From NCBI GenBank assembly GCA_029572935.1, contig JAKQHM010000013.1:1-42629 (forward strand): DNA of 42,629 bases. The letters run 5' to 3'. The position numbers and the translations under genes were made by a program. A model generated the notes under the pieces. It saw only the letters and a program-made list of their open reading frames with translations, ran no database searches and was not told the DNA's origin. Below, piece after piece: positions 8,992 to 16,749 of the stretch (position 1 is the stretch's first letter; each line of letters opens with the position of its first letter). Origin of the DNA: Bacteroidota bacterium (GTDB lineage Bacteria > Bacteroidota > Bacteroidia > Chitinophagales > Saprospiraceae).

Positions 8992-9042
8992 AAATAGCCA
9001 GTCGTGATCGCAACTGGCTATTTTAATCCCATGAACATATCC
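8992..9042 (+). repeat. Hairpin plus 21-bp direct repeat, copy 1
   Basis: A perfect 11-bp stem (AAATAGCCAGT at 8992-9002, ACTGGCTATTT at 9013-9023) has a 10-nt loop. It runs straight into a 21-bp sequence (9022-9042) that recurs exactly at 9161-9181, again behind a strong hairpin. The repeat holds an ATG (9031-9033) that would open a ten-codon peptide only. Confidence 0.7.
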
Positions 9043-9113
9043 AAACTAGCTTACCTTTATTTATAAATCTCATGAAAACTCTTCGCACTTTGGATTCTCG
9101 GGACCGGGTCAAC

Positions 9114-9181
9114 TTGTTAATAGAAGCCATCCACTTGGGACGGCTTCCTATTAACAAATCTTTAATCCCATGAACATATCC
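9114..9181 (+). repeat. Hairpin plus 21-bp direct repeat, copy 2
   Basis: A long inverted repeat (TTGTTAATAG...CTATTAACAA, 9114-9128 with 9142-9157, one bulge, plus an inner TCC/GGA pairing) is followed by the second exact copy of the 21-bp sequence at 9161-9181. The two hairpins have unrelated sequences, so only the tail is conserved. The ATG in this copy opens a 71-codon frame (9170-9385) of very AT-rich composition that I do not consider a secure gene. Confidence 0.7.
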
Positions 9182-9383
9182 GATTTTACGGTCGCTGATA
9201 CTTTTACCAGCATTCTGATTGTATTTCTTCCCTTTGTCTTACAATCACGATACAATGATCCGACGATTTCATTCCCTCAACAAGTACAAAAAAAGGGTAT
9301 TGTCACATATAAATATATTATATATAATAAATATAAAATGTATAAAACATTAATAAACAATATTATATTTATTTTATTCGGGT
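9182..9383. other. Very AT-rich stretch, possible small ORF
   Basis: A frame from 9170 to 9385 would encode 71 residues with one hydrophobic patch near the start (FTSILIVFLPFVL). Its second half is a run of AT-rich codons and reads like non-coding DNA. Its stop lies inside the terminator hairpin at 9384-9421. Coding status is doubtful. Confidence 0.25.
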
Positions 9384-9421
9384 AAATAATGTTCCAATAG
9401 TTCTTGGAAACATTATTTTTT
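9384..9421. terminator. Rho-independent terminator
   Basis: AAATAATGTT (9384-9393) pairs with AACATTATTT (9409-9418), with an inner CC/GG extension, and T's follow. It could end a transcript through the 8.9-9.4 kb region. Read in reverse, it lies downstream of the diheme peroxidase gene stop at 9447. Confidence 0.65.
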
Positions 9422-9446
9422 AGTACCAAAAAGGGCAGAAAAAAAT

Positions 9447-10541
9447 TTAAAAAGGACTAAAAATGTCCGGATTTTGAAGATAGCTCGTGTCGATGAGGGT
9501 TTTCAGGAAGGCAATTACCTTGTTTCTCTGTCTCGTGTTGAGCTTCAGATTGGCCACGTTGGGATCCAGATTCGGAGCTTGTTTGACATGAAGGGTATAA
9601 TGATCCATTACCTCTTCTATGGTGGCAAAACGGCCATCGTGCATATAGGGTGCAGTCAGATGCCAGTTAAAAAGCGTGGTGGCCTTAAACCTTCCATAGT
9701 CCAGGGGAATACCGGTCACCGCACCACGTCCGGGATCCTTAAAGTCCTCGGGTTTTCCGGCAGAGTCCAGGCCATTGTTGAAATAATCACTGGACGAGAA
9801 GGTAGGAGCAGTATGGCAATGGCCGCACTGAGCATCCGGCAGGGCAGGATTGGTGTTGAAGTACATTTCCATTCCGTCCTGTTCATCGGGATCAAAGAAG
9901 GTTTCGCCATTTAATTGCTTTACGTACCGGCTGTTGCCACCGGTGAGCAATATTTTCTGGAATTGGGCCATGGCTTTGGCTGCCAGATCCCTGGTGATTT
10001 CGGATTTAGATGAAATCCCAAAGGCTTTGCGAAACAACTCCGGGTATTTGGGATGCTTTCTCAGTTTTTTCTCCACATTTGGCCATGAATCGTGCAATTC
10101 TATGGGATTCTCCACGGGCTCCAGTGCCTGGGTCTCCAGGGTTGCGCTCCGTCCATCCCAAAACATCCCCTTTGTAAAGTAGGCCACATTAAGCAGGGAC
10201 ATGCTGCTTCGGGTACCTGTCTGTCCCGTCACCCCGGTACTAAACGCCTTTCCGTCCGTAAACGCAAATTCGGGTTTGTGGCAACTGGAGCAGGACTGGC
10301 TGGAATCCGAAGATAGGATCGGGTCGTAAAACAAGTGCCGGCCCAATTGAACACCATCGTAGGTCATCGGGTTATCCGGACTTTCAGGCAACGGTCCAAA
10401 ACTTCTGGGTGTGACCAGAGGATAGTCACGGGGCTCATAGGCAATATTCCTTAGATCTCCCTCATCGCCTTCCTGATTACAGGCATAGGCAGTGACTACC
10501 AGGCATGCCAGGATCATATATGAAAGAGACCTGAAGGACAT
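9447..10541 (-). CDS. Diheme cytochrome c peroxidase/MauG family protein, MbnH-like
   Basis: A 364-residue exported c-type cytochrome. The N-terminus is a signal sequence ending in a possible lipobox (AYAC, C21). Two heme-binding motifs are visible: CSSCH (C84, C87, H88) and CGHCH (C239, C242, H243). Between them lies the family block LLNVAYFTKGMFWDGR. A later PYMHDGRF segment may supply a heme ligand. Family knowledge: these enzymes either reduce peroxide or, as in MauG and MbnH, oxidise residues of a partner protein. The gene lies 7 bp downstream of an MbnP-like gene in the same direction, so MbnH-like tryptophan oxidation of that partner is the best inference. Simple peroxidase activity cannot be excluded. 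Confidence 0.85.
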   Translation of the reverse strand: MSFRSLSYMILACLVVTAYACNQEGDEGDLRNIAYEPRDYPLVTPRSFGPLPESPDNPMTYDGVQLGRHLFYDPILSSDSSQSCSSCHKPEFAFTDGKAFSTGVTGQTGTRSSMSLLNVAYFTKGMFWDGRSATLETQALEPVENPIELHDSWPNVEKKLRKHPKYPELFRKAFGISSKSEITRDLAAKAMAQFQKILLTGGNSRYVKQLNGETFFDPDEQDGMEMYFNTNPALPDAQCGHCHTAPTFSSSDYFNNGLDSAGKPEDFKDPGRGAVTGIPLDYGRFKATTLFNWHLTAPYMHDGRFATIEEVMDHYTLHVKQAPNLDPNVANLKLNTRQRNKVIAFLKTLIDTSYLQNPDIFSPF

Positions 10542-10548
10542 TTTGAGA

Positions 10549-11286
10549 TTATTGAATGGTCAAGGCCGAGTTGAACCGGGACATAAATTGGGTCATAAAA
10601 TCTCCTCCATCGTGGATGATGGGATCCTGATAGATATCCACAAACTCATTGGTCGCTCCAAAAAATTTGCGATGATCCAGGATTAATTTCAGACTGACAT
10701 TATTTCCCTCCGTTACATTCAGGGAAATCGGGTATTCCTTCACCACATAAATGGAATCGAAGCCTGAGTGATAAGCAAAATTGGCCAATTGCATTCCATC
10801 TGACAAAAGACCCTCCGTTTTTGAGAATATGTAGGAATCCCAACCTGCCCAATAATGATCCCCCTGTCCCAGGGCGCTGCTCGCACTGAAATCCTTAGGA
10901 CTCTTGCTGTTGATTCTGGCAGGTACCCCGATGCCAAAGCGAATCGAACTGTATTTCCCTTCGGGAATTCGCCCCAACCCCAGGCGAAGGCCTTTTTGAG
11001 CATTTTCCGTATTAAAATGATGGTTTTGAAGGTTTACAAAATTCACATCCGAGAGATTGATCCACTCTCCCTGTTCATTCCGCACTGCTACCTCGCTGAG
11101 GAAGAACTCGGATTTCGTAAACAGGATCTCTGAACCGTCAAAGTAAGGGTACTTCTCTCCCATCACCAGCGGCTGCCCTGCGTACTGACCAAAAACATTC
11201 AAATCCAATCTGGAGGAATCATCCGGCTCGCTACAGCCCCAAACCATCCAGCTTAATAGGAATACAAACCCCCAACCCTGTTTCAT
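10549..11286 (-). CDS. MbnP-like copper-associated lipoprotein
   Basis: The product has 245 residues. A signal sequence ends at a lipobox-like WGC (C18), so it is probably a lipoprotein facing the periplasm or surface. The body matches the MbnP family pattern: an N-terminal LDLNVFGQYAGQPL strand, YPYFDGSEILFTKSEFFLSEV, a central QGDHYWAGWDSYIFSKTEG motif (W146, W149), and a later NFAYHSGFD with H173. In Methylosinus, MbnH turns a tryptophan of MbnP into kynurenine and so creates a copper(I) site. Here the two genes are adjacent and probably cotranscribed. Which tryptophan is modified cannot be told from sequence alone. No methanobactin genes are seen in the window. Confidence 0.75.
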   Translation of the reverse strand: MKQGWGFVFLLSWMVWGCSEPDDSSRLDLNVFGQYAGQPLVMGEKYPYFDGSEILFTKSEFFLSEVAVRNEQGEWINLSDVNFVNLQNHHFNTENAQKGLRLGLGRIPEGKYSSIRFGIGVPARINSKSPKDFSASSALGQGDHYWAGWDSYIFSKTEGLLSDGMQLANFAYHSGFDSIYVVKEYPISLNVTEGNNVSLKLILDHRKFFGATNEFVDIYQDPIIHDGGDFMTQFMSRFNSALTIQ

Positions 11287-11341
11287 AATTTCTTTTTTAA
11301 GGAAACGCAGGAATCCTGCTTTTGGTTCGTCAGGAGGCAGA

Positions 11342-12163
11342 TCAGGATTTCTGGGAAGCTTCGTACTCCTTGAGCAATTTTCGAACGGTGCTTTTGACCT
11401 GGACAGAAAATTCCTTTTCCAGGATCCAATGGTAATAATTGCGGTCTTCGTACAGGATCTTGGCGGCCGGCTGACCTATGTATTTTCCAAAATTAAAGAC
11501 GATCTCGCCTTTATCGTTGTATCTCAATCTTTGTGTGGCATCCACGACCTTCAGATCATTGGTGAATTCGTGTAACTTTTTTATATCATTTTGGACAGGC
11601 TTGTCCAGATGATTGCCCTCTTCATCCACAAAATCCGACTCTTCGTACTTCCCCAGCTGTCCTATTAATACCTCAACGGTGGCGCGCACGTCCTCCAGCG
11701 CATCATGTGCGGCGGTAAGATCCTTGCCACAATAAAACTGGTAAGCAGCCTTAAGTGTGCGGGGTTCCATTTTGTAAAAGATCCTTTGTACGTCGATCAG
11801 CTTCCGGTTTTCAATCTCCAGGTCCATCCCGCAGCGGGCAAACTCTTCCATTAAGATAGGGATATCAAACCGGTTGGAATTGTATCCTGCCAGGTCGCAG
11901 TTTTCCAGAAACCGAAAAATCTTTTCTGCCACCTGGGAGAAGGTAGGCTGATTGGCCAGGTCTGCGGATGTGATACCATGCACCTTAATAGCCTCCTCGG
12001 ATATGGGGATTCCCGGATTGATCAGCATGCTCAATTCCTTGGGCTCTCCGCCTTGTGCAGGATACCGGATCATTGCGATCTGAATGATTCGGTCGCGGAT
12101 CACGTGAAGTCCCGTGGTTTCCACATCAAAAAAAACGAGGTCTTTCTTTAAGTTGAATTTCAT
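11342..12163 (-). CDS. DEDDh 3'-5' exonuclease (DnaQ-like) with ExoX-type C-terminal domain
   Basis: A 273-residue exonuclease. I start at the ATG at 12163 (MKFNLKKDLVFFDVETTG); the frame extends to a TTG at 12202 but without conserved residues. Exo I is FFDVETTGLH (D and E metal ligands), Exo II is LAGYNSNRFDIPIL, and Exo III is AAHDALEDVRATV (H and D). The C-terminal 60 residues (FNFGKYIGQPAAKIL and YYHWILEKEF) resemble the small domain found at the end of ExoX-type nucleases. It is not necessarily the polymerase III proofreading subunit; a repair role is equally likely. It follows trpS by 44 bp and probably shares its transcript. Confidence 0.85.
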   Translation of the reverse strand: MKFNLKKDLVFFDVETTGLHVIRDRIIQIAMIRYPAQGGEPKELSMLINPGIPISEEAIKVHGITSADLANQPTFSQVAEKIFRFLENCDLAGYNSNRFDIPILMEEFARCGMDLEIENRKLIDVQRIFYKMEPRTLKAAYQFYCGKDLTAAHDALEDVRATVEVLIGQLGKYEESDFVDEEGNHLDKPVQNDIKKLHEFTNDLKVVDATQRLRYNDKGEIVFNFGKYIGQPAAKILYEDRNYYHWILEKEFSVQVKSTVRKLLKEYEASQKS

Positions 12164-12207
12164 GTTCTTGTTTATGTTATGCGGATTCCAGGCCGATACC
12201 AATTAGG

Positions 12208-13203
12208 TCAGGCAAGTCCGCAAAGATCTTTGACCTCGCGCAGGGTCTGACGGGCCCTTTCCCTGATTTGGGCGGAGGATGCTTTTATGCTTTCCTTGAC
12301 TGCTTTTTTGTCCTGCAGGATTCTTTGTTTTTCTTCCTGAATGGGTCTGACCAGATCAATGACTGCATCCGCAACGGCATCCTTGAGCTGGCTGTATTTC
12401 AAATTGCCCTGGTGATACGAATCCATCAGTTCGCGATATACATCCGGCTTCCCCGTTGCATTCAGGATGGAAAAAAGATTTTCCACGCCTGGAGCCATTT
12501 TATCGGAAACTTCTCCGGAATCCGTCACCGCGGATCGGATCTGCTTTCTAATTTGTTCTTCAGGCGCAAAAAGGTCGATGTTGTGTTTTTCTCCGGCACT
12601 TGCGCTCATTTTCCGAAATGGGTCTGCCGTGGACATTACCTTGGGAAGTTCGGCATAAAGAGGTTCGGGAAGCTGAAAGTATTCTTTTCCGGTCACGTTG
12701 TTAAACCGGGTTGCAATGTTGCGCGTCAATTCAAGATGCTGGTCCTGATCTTTGCCGACCGGTACGTAATCGGCACGGTAAATCAGGATGTCTGCTGCCT
12801 GCAACACGGGATAGGTAAAGAGTCCGGAGGAAATGAAAACATCTTTGTCCTTTTCCTTCACCTGCTCCGATTTTTCTTTAAACTGGACCATCCGGCTGAG
12901 TTCTCCATAACTGCACATACAGCCCAATATCCAGCCTAATTCAGTATGTTCGGGTATCATGGACTGGATGGATAGGTATTCGGGCTTTACACCACAGGCC
13001 AAAAGATTGTAGCAAAGTTCCCAGACGTTTTCCCTGAGTTTAGTGGGTTGAAAAGGCATGGTCATGGCGTGATAGTTTACCACGCTGTACACGCACTCGT
13101 ATTGATCCTGGAGCTTGACCCAATTTTGGATGGCTCCCAGGTAACGACCCAGATGCAGGTTACCGGTTGGCTGAATTCCTGATAAAACCCTTTTTCTTTC
13201 CAT
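12208..13203 (-). CDS. trpS: Tryptophanyl-tRNA synthetase
   Basis: Charges tRNA-Trp in the cytoplasm. The product is 331 residues, the normal length for bacterial TrpRS. The class I signature HIGH appears as PTGNLHLGRYLG (residues 12-23), and the KMSKS loop as KMSAS (198-202). The segment GKDQDQHLELTRNIATRFN (151-169) is the usual ATP and tryptophan pocket region. It lies 30 bp downstream of ridA and upstream of the exonuclease gene, all on the minus strand, which suggests one operon. Confidence 0.95.
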   Translation of the reverse strand: MERKRVLSGIQPTGNLHLGRYLGAIQNWVKLQDQYECVYSVVNYHAMTMPFQPTKLRENVWELCYNLLACGVKPEYLSIQSMIPEHTELGWILGCMCSYGELSRMVQFKEKSEQVKEKDKDVFISSGLFTYPVLQAADILIYRADYVPVGKDQDQHLELTRNIATRFNNVTGKEYFQLPEPLYAELPKVMSTADPFRKMSASAGEKHNIDLFAPEEQIRKQIRSAVTDSGEVSDKMAPGVENLFSILNATGKPDVYRELMDSYHQGNLKYSQLKDAVADAVIDLVRPIQEEKQRILQDKKAVKESIKASSAQIRERARQTLREVKDLCGLA

Positions 13204-13233
13204 GACGGAGCATTTCTGAATTTGAGAATGAGA

Positions 13234-13614
13234 TTATTTATAGGCGATGCAGGAAATTTCTACATTGACTCCTCTCGGCAGGGCTGCTACCTCCACTAGT
13301 TCCCTGGCAGGGGCACCTTCAGCGGGAAAGTAGGTGGCATAGACGGCATTGATCCGGGTAAACTGCAGGATGTCTTTGACAAATACTGTGCATTTGGCCA
13401 CATGGCTGAAGTCCATGTCTGCTGCCTGGAGAATAGCGCCCAGATTGTCCAGAACGCGGTGTGTTTCAGCCTCAATGTTGCCTGTGACGAGATCTCCGGA
13501 TACGGGATCCAAAGCGATCTGACCGGATACATACAGGGTGAGGCCTTGCTGAATGGCCTGGCTGTAAGGGCCAATAGGCTTGGGTGCTTTTGGTGTAAAA
13601 ATTACCTTCCTCAT
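13234..13614 (-). CDS. ridA: RidA-family enamine/imine deaminase
   Basis: A 126-residue RidA (YjgF/YER057c) protein. In this family the trimer hydrolyses reactive 2-aminoacrylate and other enamines made by PLP enzymes. The sequence shows the N-terminal PKPIGPYSQA motif, LYVSGQIALDP, and the C-terminal GAPARELVEVAALPRGVNVEISCIAYK block, which holds the arginine that binds the substrate carboxylate. It is first in the trpS operon and is separated from rpmF upstream by a clear terminator. Confidence 0.93.
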   Translation of the reverse strand: MRKVIFTPKAPKPIGPYSQAIQQGLTLYVSGQIALDPVSGDLVTGNIEAETHRVLDNLGAILQAADMDFSHVAKCTVFVKDILQFTRINAVYATYFPAEGAPARELVEVAALPRGVNVEISCIAYK

Positions 13615-13635
13615 GAATAAATGTATTTAGGATAT

Positions 13636-13661
13636 AAAAAAAAAGCCCCGACCTGCGGAGC
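13636..13661 (-). terminator. Terminator of the yceD-rpmF operon
   Basis: On the minus strand GCTCCG and CGGGGC pair (one G-U pair) around a 5-nt loop and are followed by nine or more T's. It closes the rpmF transcript and insulates ridA. Confidence 0.75.
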
Positions 13662-13750
13662 TCTACTATCTTTTGTACCGAAGACCATACAACATGCATT
13701 CCTGCCTGAGGCAGAAATCAATGCAGATTTTCAGTTACCTGGATCCCGGA

Positions 13751-13954
13751 TCAGGCTTCGGCAACCGCTTCTTCTGCACCCTTAATCAGAACATGACCTT
13801 TGTAGATCAGGTTGCCTTCATGCCAGTGAGCATGGTGCATGATATGGGTCGCTCCTGTGGTTTTGCAAACTGCCAGTTGAGGAGTTTCTGCCTTGTAGTG
13901 GGTTCTCCTCTTTCTTTTGCGCGTTTTCGAATGTCGCCATTTAGGATTTGGCAT
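13751..13954 (-). CDS. rpmF: 50S ribosomal protein L32
   Basis: A 67-residue basic protein starting MPNPKWRHSKTRKRKRRTHYK, the usual L32 N-terminus that contacts 23S rRNA. The rest (QLAVCKTTGATHIMHHAHWHEG, then YKGHVLIKG) fits the Bacteroidota form, which lacks the paired CxxC zinc sites of many other L32 proteins. It lies 11 bp after yceD, the conserved neighbour of rpmF across bacteria. Confidence 0.95.
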   Translation of the reverse strand: MPNPKWRHSKTRKRKRRTHYKAETPQLAVCKTTGATHIMHHAHWHEGNLIYKGHVLIKGAEEAVAEA

Positions 13955-13965
13955 GATTCAGAATT

Positions 13966-14481
13966 TTAATTGTTTTTAATATTTTTCAGTACATCCCAAG
14001 CCGGATGGGGATCATCAGATCCTTCGCCGGATTGGATATATTTGAGTACATCCAGATTGCAGGGTCGTGGATCCAGCCCGGAGCAATCGAAACTACGGGT
14101 CAGAGGCACGGCCAGGCAAGCGTATTCATAAAGCAGTCCTGCCAGGGAGAATTCGTGAGATTCCGGCGAGATGTAGATCAGATCCGGATCGTCAGACTCT
14201 CCGGCAGCCCTTTTGACGATCAGGTCAAATGACTTGTTGACCGGAAGGGCAATAGGCGCCAGGCAGCGGTCACAGGTAGAATCTATTTCCCCTTCGATTT
14301 GAAGATGAAGGGTCATCAGATCCCCCTGCTTGTCCAGGGTCACCATGGCCTTAAAGCGGGCCTGACGGATCAGACTGTCTTCAAAATGGCTGAAAAACTC
14401 ATCATCCAGCAAAAATTCATAATGATGATGACCATCCAGAAGGCCCCGGTAGGGAATCACGAACTGCTTTAGGAAAGACAT
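13966..14481 (-). CDS. YceD/DUF177 family protein
   Basis: A 171-residue protein of the YceD (DUF177) family. It is linked to 23S rRNA or ribosome maturation in other bacteria and is almost always encoded just before rpmF, as here. A CDRC motif sits in the central STCDRCLAPIALPV segment, and the C-terminal part has the family's LYEYACLAVPLTRSF and DPRPCN blocks. I start at the ATG at 14481 (MSFLKQFVIPYRGL). The frame reaches 14538, but that codon lies in the -33 element of the promoter at 14510-14538. Confidence 0.85.
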   Translation of the reverse strand: MSFLKQFVIPYRGLLDGHHHYEFLLDDEFFSHFEDSLIRQARFKAMVTLDKQGDLMTLHLQIEGEIDSTCDRCLAPIALPVNKSFDLIVKRAAGESDDPDLIYISPESHEFSLAGLLYEYACLAVPLTRSFDCSGLDPRPCNLDVLKYIQSGEGSDDPHPAWDVLKNIKNN

Positions 14482-14509
14482 AAAATGAACGTTTCCAAAA
14501 ATTGGAGTG

Positions 14510-14538
14510 CAAAGGTAGGAATATTCGTCATAATACAA
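14510..14538 (-). promoter_or_regulatory. Promoter of the yceD-rpmF operon
   Basis: On the minus strand TTG (14538-14536) is followed after 18 bp by TACCTTTG (14517-14510). Both elements match the Bacteroidota -33/-7 consensus. The start codon at 14481 lies 28 bp downstream. Confidence 0.8.
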
Positions 14539-14557
14539 GCTATTTTATTTAAAATCT

Positions 14558-14565
14558 TATCTTTG
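14558..14565 (+). promoter_or_regulatory. -7 box of the THX gene promoter
   Basis: TATCTTTG is a full match to TAnnTTTG and lies 20 bp upstream of the THX ATG at 14586. It is back to back with the yceD promoter, whose -33 element ends 20 bp away. Confidence 0.65.
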
Positions 14566-14585
14566 CCCCTCAATTATAAAAATTT

Positions 14586-14696
14586 ATGGGAAAAGGCGAC
14601 AAAAGAACAGCAAAGGGAAAAAGGAACAGGGCTTCCTATGGCAATTCCAGGCCTAAAAATGGTAAATCAATCGCTCAATCCAAGAAATCAGAGTAA
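14586..14696 (+). CDS. 30S ribosomal protein THX (36 residues)
   Basis: A very short, strongly basic protein that begins MGKGDKRTAKGKRNRASYGN and continues with RPKNGK, ending in KKSE. This is the pattern of the small THX proteins that sit on the 30S subunit in Thermus and are widespread in Bacteroidota (MGKGD start, then GK, then SYGxxRP). The gene has a perfect -7 box upstream and a strong terminator right behind its stop codon, so it is a complete single-gene unit. It is easy to miss because of its size. A ribosomal role fits its divergent pairing with rpmF. Confidence 0.85.
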   Translation: MGKGDKRTAKGKRNRASYGNSRPKNGKSIAQSKKSE

Positions 14697-14731
14697 ATCA
14701 CGGATCTAAAATTTCCGTGCTCTGATTTTTT
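14685..14731 (+). terminator. Terminator of the THX gene
   Basis: A two-step hairpin: AAATCAGAG (14685-14693) pairs with CTCTGATTT (14720-14728), and the inner CACGGA (14699-14704) pairs with TCCGTG (14714-14719). T's follow. The outer stem overlaps the last codons of THX. Confidence 0.8.
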
Positions 14732-14845
14732 GTAGGGATGTGGCATCGGAAGGGTGTCTATCCATTTGTTTCAGAATGCTCGTTCTGAGACGTTAATTTA
14801 GCTTAGATTTAGGTCTCAAAAGATCAGTCTGACCCCTATCTTTAT

Positions 14846-15685
14846 ATGAATAAACAGGACTCAGGATTTCAGTGGACCGATATTCCCGCTTTTTTCAAAA
14901 GCAGGCTGTTCCGCTATACACTCCTGAGGTTATTTATTTTCATTGCACTTCTTTGGATCCTTCAGACCCTGGCTCTGGACTTGTACACCAATCATGGACA
15001 GAGGCTTAGACTGGGGAACTATACCGGCATATCTCTGGAAAAGGCAGAGAAACAGGCCTATGCCAAAGGCTTTGAGATTCTGGTATCGGATTCGGTTTTT
15101 TTAACCGGCAAGCCGGGGGGTTATATCATCACGCAGGTACCCAAACCGGGTTCCTTTGTCAAAAGGGGCAGGAAGGTCTATGTGACAGTCACCCGTTTTG
15201 GATCCGAAGAAATTGATTCAGAAGTCTTGTTTAGCTCTTATGGAAAAAAATACCAGCACAAAAAAGCCGAGCTCTTCAATCTGTACGAACTGAAATCCCG
15301 CATCAGGGCTACGGAATACGATCCCGGACCGCCAGGACATATATTAAAAGTTTACTATAAGGACCGTCTCCTGGTGGATAAAAATACGCAGGAAGGAGGC
15401 ATCCTGATTCCCAAAGGAGAAACCCTGGACTTTGTTGTTTCTGCTGCTACCGGGGGTACAGTGGAAATACCGGACTTGGTTTGCAGAAATTATGCGGAAG
15501 CACTTTTTGAATTGGATGCCGCCAATCTGGTGGTGGGAGATGTCGCAAATAATGAAGAATCGGCCAGCAAGGACTCTCTTTTTGTAGTCAGGCAAAATCC
15601 ACCCTTTCAGAGAGGGGCCACCATTCCGATGGGTCAGGCCGTAGACATTACTTTAAGCATCAGCCTCCCGGACGGCTGCAGATAA
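14846..15685 (+). CDS. PASTA-domain membrane protein
   Basis: The product has 279 residues. A short cytoplasmic N-terminus is followed by one membrane segment (about residues 25-46) and then by three PASTA-like repeats outside the membrane. The first runs about 55-118 (GNYTGISLEKAEKQAYAKGF, then ITQVPKPGSFVKRGRKVYVTV), the second about 125-200, and the third about 205-275 (VEIPDLVCRNYAEALFELDAANL, then VVRQNPPFQRGATIPMGQAVDITLS). PASTA domains bind peptidoglycan or its precursors. No kinase or transpeptidase domain is attached, a common form in Bacteroidota. It is probably a cell-wall sensor or scaffold; the exact job is unknown. Confidence 0.85.
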   Translation: MNKQDSGFQWTDIPAFFKSRLFRYTLLRLFIFIALLWILQTLALDLYTNHGQRLRLGNYTGISLEKAEKQAYAKGFEILVSDSVFLTGKPGGYIITQVPKPGSFVKRGRKVYVTVTRFGSEEIDSEVLFSSYGKKYQHKKAELFNLYELKSRIRATEYDPGPPGHILKVYYKDRLLVDKNTQEGGILIPKGETLDFVVSAATGGTVEIPDLVCRNYAEALFELDAANLVVGDVANNEESASKDSLFVVRQNPPFQRGATIPMGQAVDITLSISLPDGCR

Positions 15686-15733
15686 TCAAGGCATAGGCCA
15701 ACCCTAAAACTATACATACGGGCTTTTGTTTGA

Positions 15734-16063
15734 ATGGAAACCAAAATGAATATGCCAGATATTACGGTACAGGAATTAGCCGAAAGATTGAAAAACAACG
15801 ATGTGCCAGCATTGATTGACGTCAGGGAACATTTCGAGCATCAGGACTTTAATATAGGAGGTGAATTGGCCCCCTTACAAACCTCATTTCCCTTTAAAAT
15901 TCAGGAACTAGCCGGAAGAGAGGAAGAAGAATTCGTATTGTATTGCCGGAGTGGCAACCGGAGCGGGATGGCAAAGAAATTGATGGAACAGGCCGGATTT
16001 AAGAATGTCAAAAATCTGTTGGGTGGAATGTTGGCCTGGCAGGAACAAATCGGGAAAATCTGA
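15734..16063 (+). CDS. Single-domain rhodanese
   Basis: A 109-residue cytoplasmic sulfurtransferase-type domain. The active-site loop is YCRSGNRSG with the catalytic cysteine, preceded by the conserved ALIDVREHFEHQ strand and followed by GFKNVKNLLGGMLAWQ. Such proteins carry a sulfane sulfur as a cysteine persulfide. The gene lies 48 bp after the PASTA gene. No sulfur donor or acceptor is encoded directly beside it. Confidence 0.9.
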   Translation: METKMNMPDITVQELAERLKNNDVPALIDVREHFEHQDFNIGGELAPLQTSFPFKIQELAGREEEEFVLYCRSGNRSGMAKKLMEQAGFKNVKNLLGGMLAWQEQIGKI

Positions 16064-16146
16064 AACCGCACTTCTTTCATCCACCCAAATGAGAAAGCAA
16101 TCAGGCTCAATCAGACTCCAAATACCTCAAGCTGCGTTATAAGCAC

Positions 16147-16749
16147 ATGATCAGGTTGATTGCTCTTTTGTTGTGCCTTATATCGACCCCCGCTTTTGTC
16201 ATGTCGCAGTACCGGGAGTACACCACCACAGTGGATGGCGAATCTGTAAAAATCCTGGTAAAAGAAGGCGATACGATCGTAGTGGCAGAACTGGAGCGAA
16301 TATCCGTCACGGCACCTAAGGAGTTTGATTATTCGGATGACCGCGAACGTTACGCAAAATACAGGAGATATGCGGCTGTCGTTTATCCCTATGCCGTGCA
16401 GGGTGTGCGTCTGTACCATCAGTTGAAAAAGGCAGCAGAAGGAAAATCCCGCAGAGAGAAAAGGAAATTATACAGGGAGATCGAAAAAAGACTGGAAGAT
16501 GAATTTGAGAAACCCTTGCGCAATTTGAGCCGGACACAGGGCCTCATTTTAACAAAAATGATGGAACGGACTCTGGATAAATCTTTTTACGATATCGTAA
16601 AGGAAATGAAGGGTGGCTGGAGCGCTACTTACTATAATGAGTTCAGTAAATTATACGGATACAAACTCAAGCATAAATACATTTACGGCGAGGACGAAGT
16701 CATGGATGCCGTACTGCAGGATTTTGATCTGACCAAAGACCTTGAATGA
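16147..16749 (+). CDS. DUF4294 family exported protein
   Basis: The product has 200 residues with an N-terminal signal peptide (cleavage near VMSQ). The mature part has a short beta segment (YTTTVDGESVKILVKEGDTIVVAELERISV), then a long charged helical region (residues about 60-180: RERYAKYRRYAAVVYPYAVQ and EGKSRREKRKLYREIEKRLED). It ends in an acidic tail. This matches the Bacteroidota-specific DUF4294 family, whose function is not known to me. Its stop overlaps the start of mvaD by 4 bp, so translation of the two is coupled. Confidence 0.8.
   Translation: MIRLIALLLCLISTPAFVMSQYREYTTTVDGESVKILVKEGDTIVVAELERISVTAPKEFDYSDDRERYAKYRRYAAVVYPYAVQGVRLYHQLKKAAEGKSRREKRKLYREIEKRLEDEFEKPLRNLSRTQGLILTKMMERTLDKSFYDIVKEMKGGWSATYYNEFSKLYGYKLKHKYIYGEDEVMDAVLQDFDLTKDLE

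Noticed and set aside
9072-9173. 33-codon frame between the two 21-bp repeats
   Set aside because: It runs through the second hairpin stem and overlaps the repeat; no protein feature supports it.
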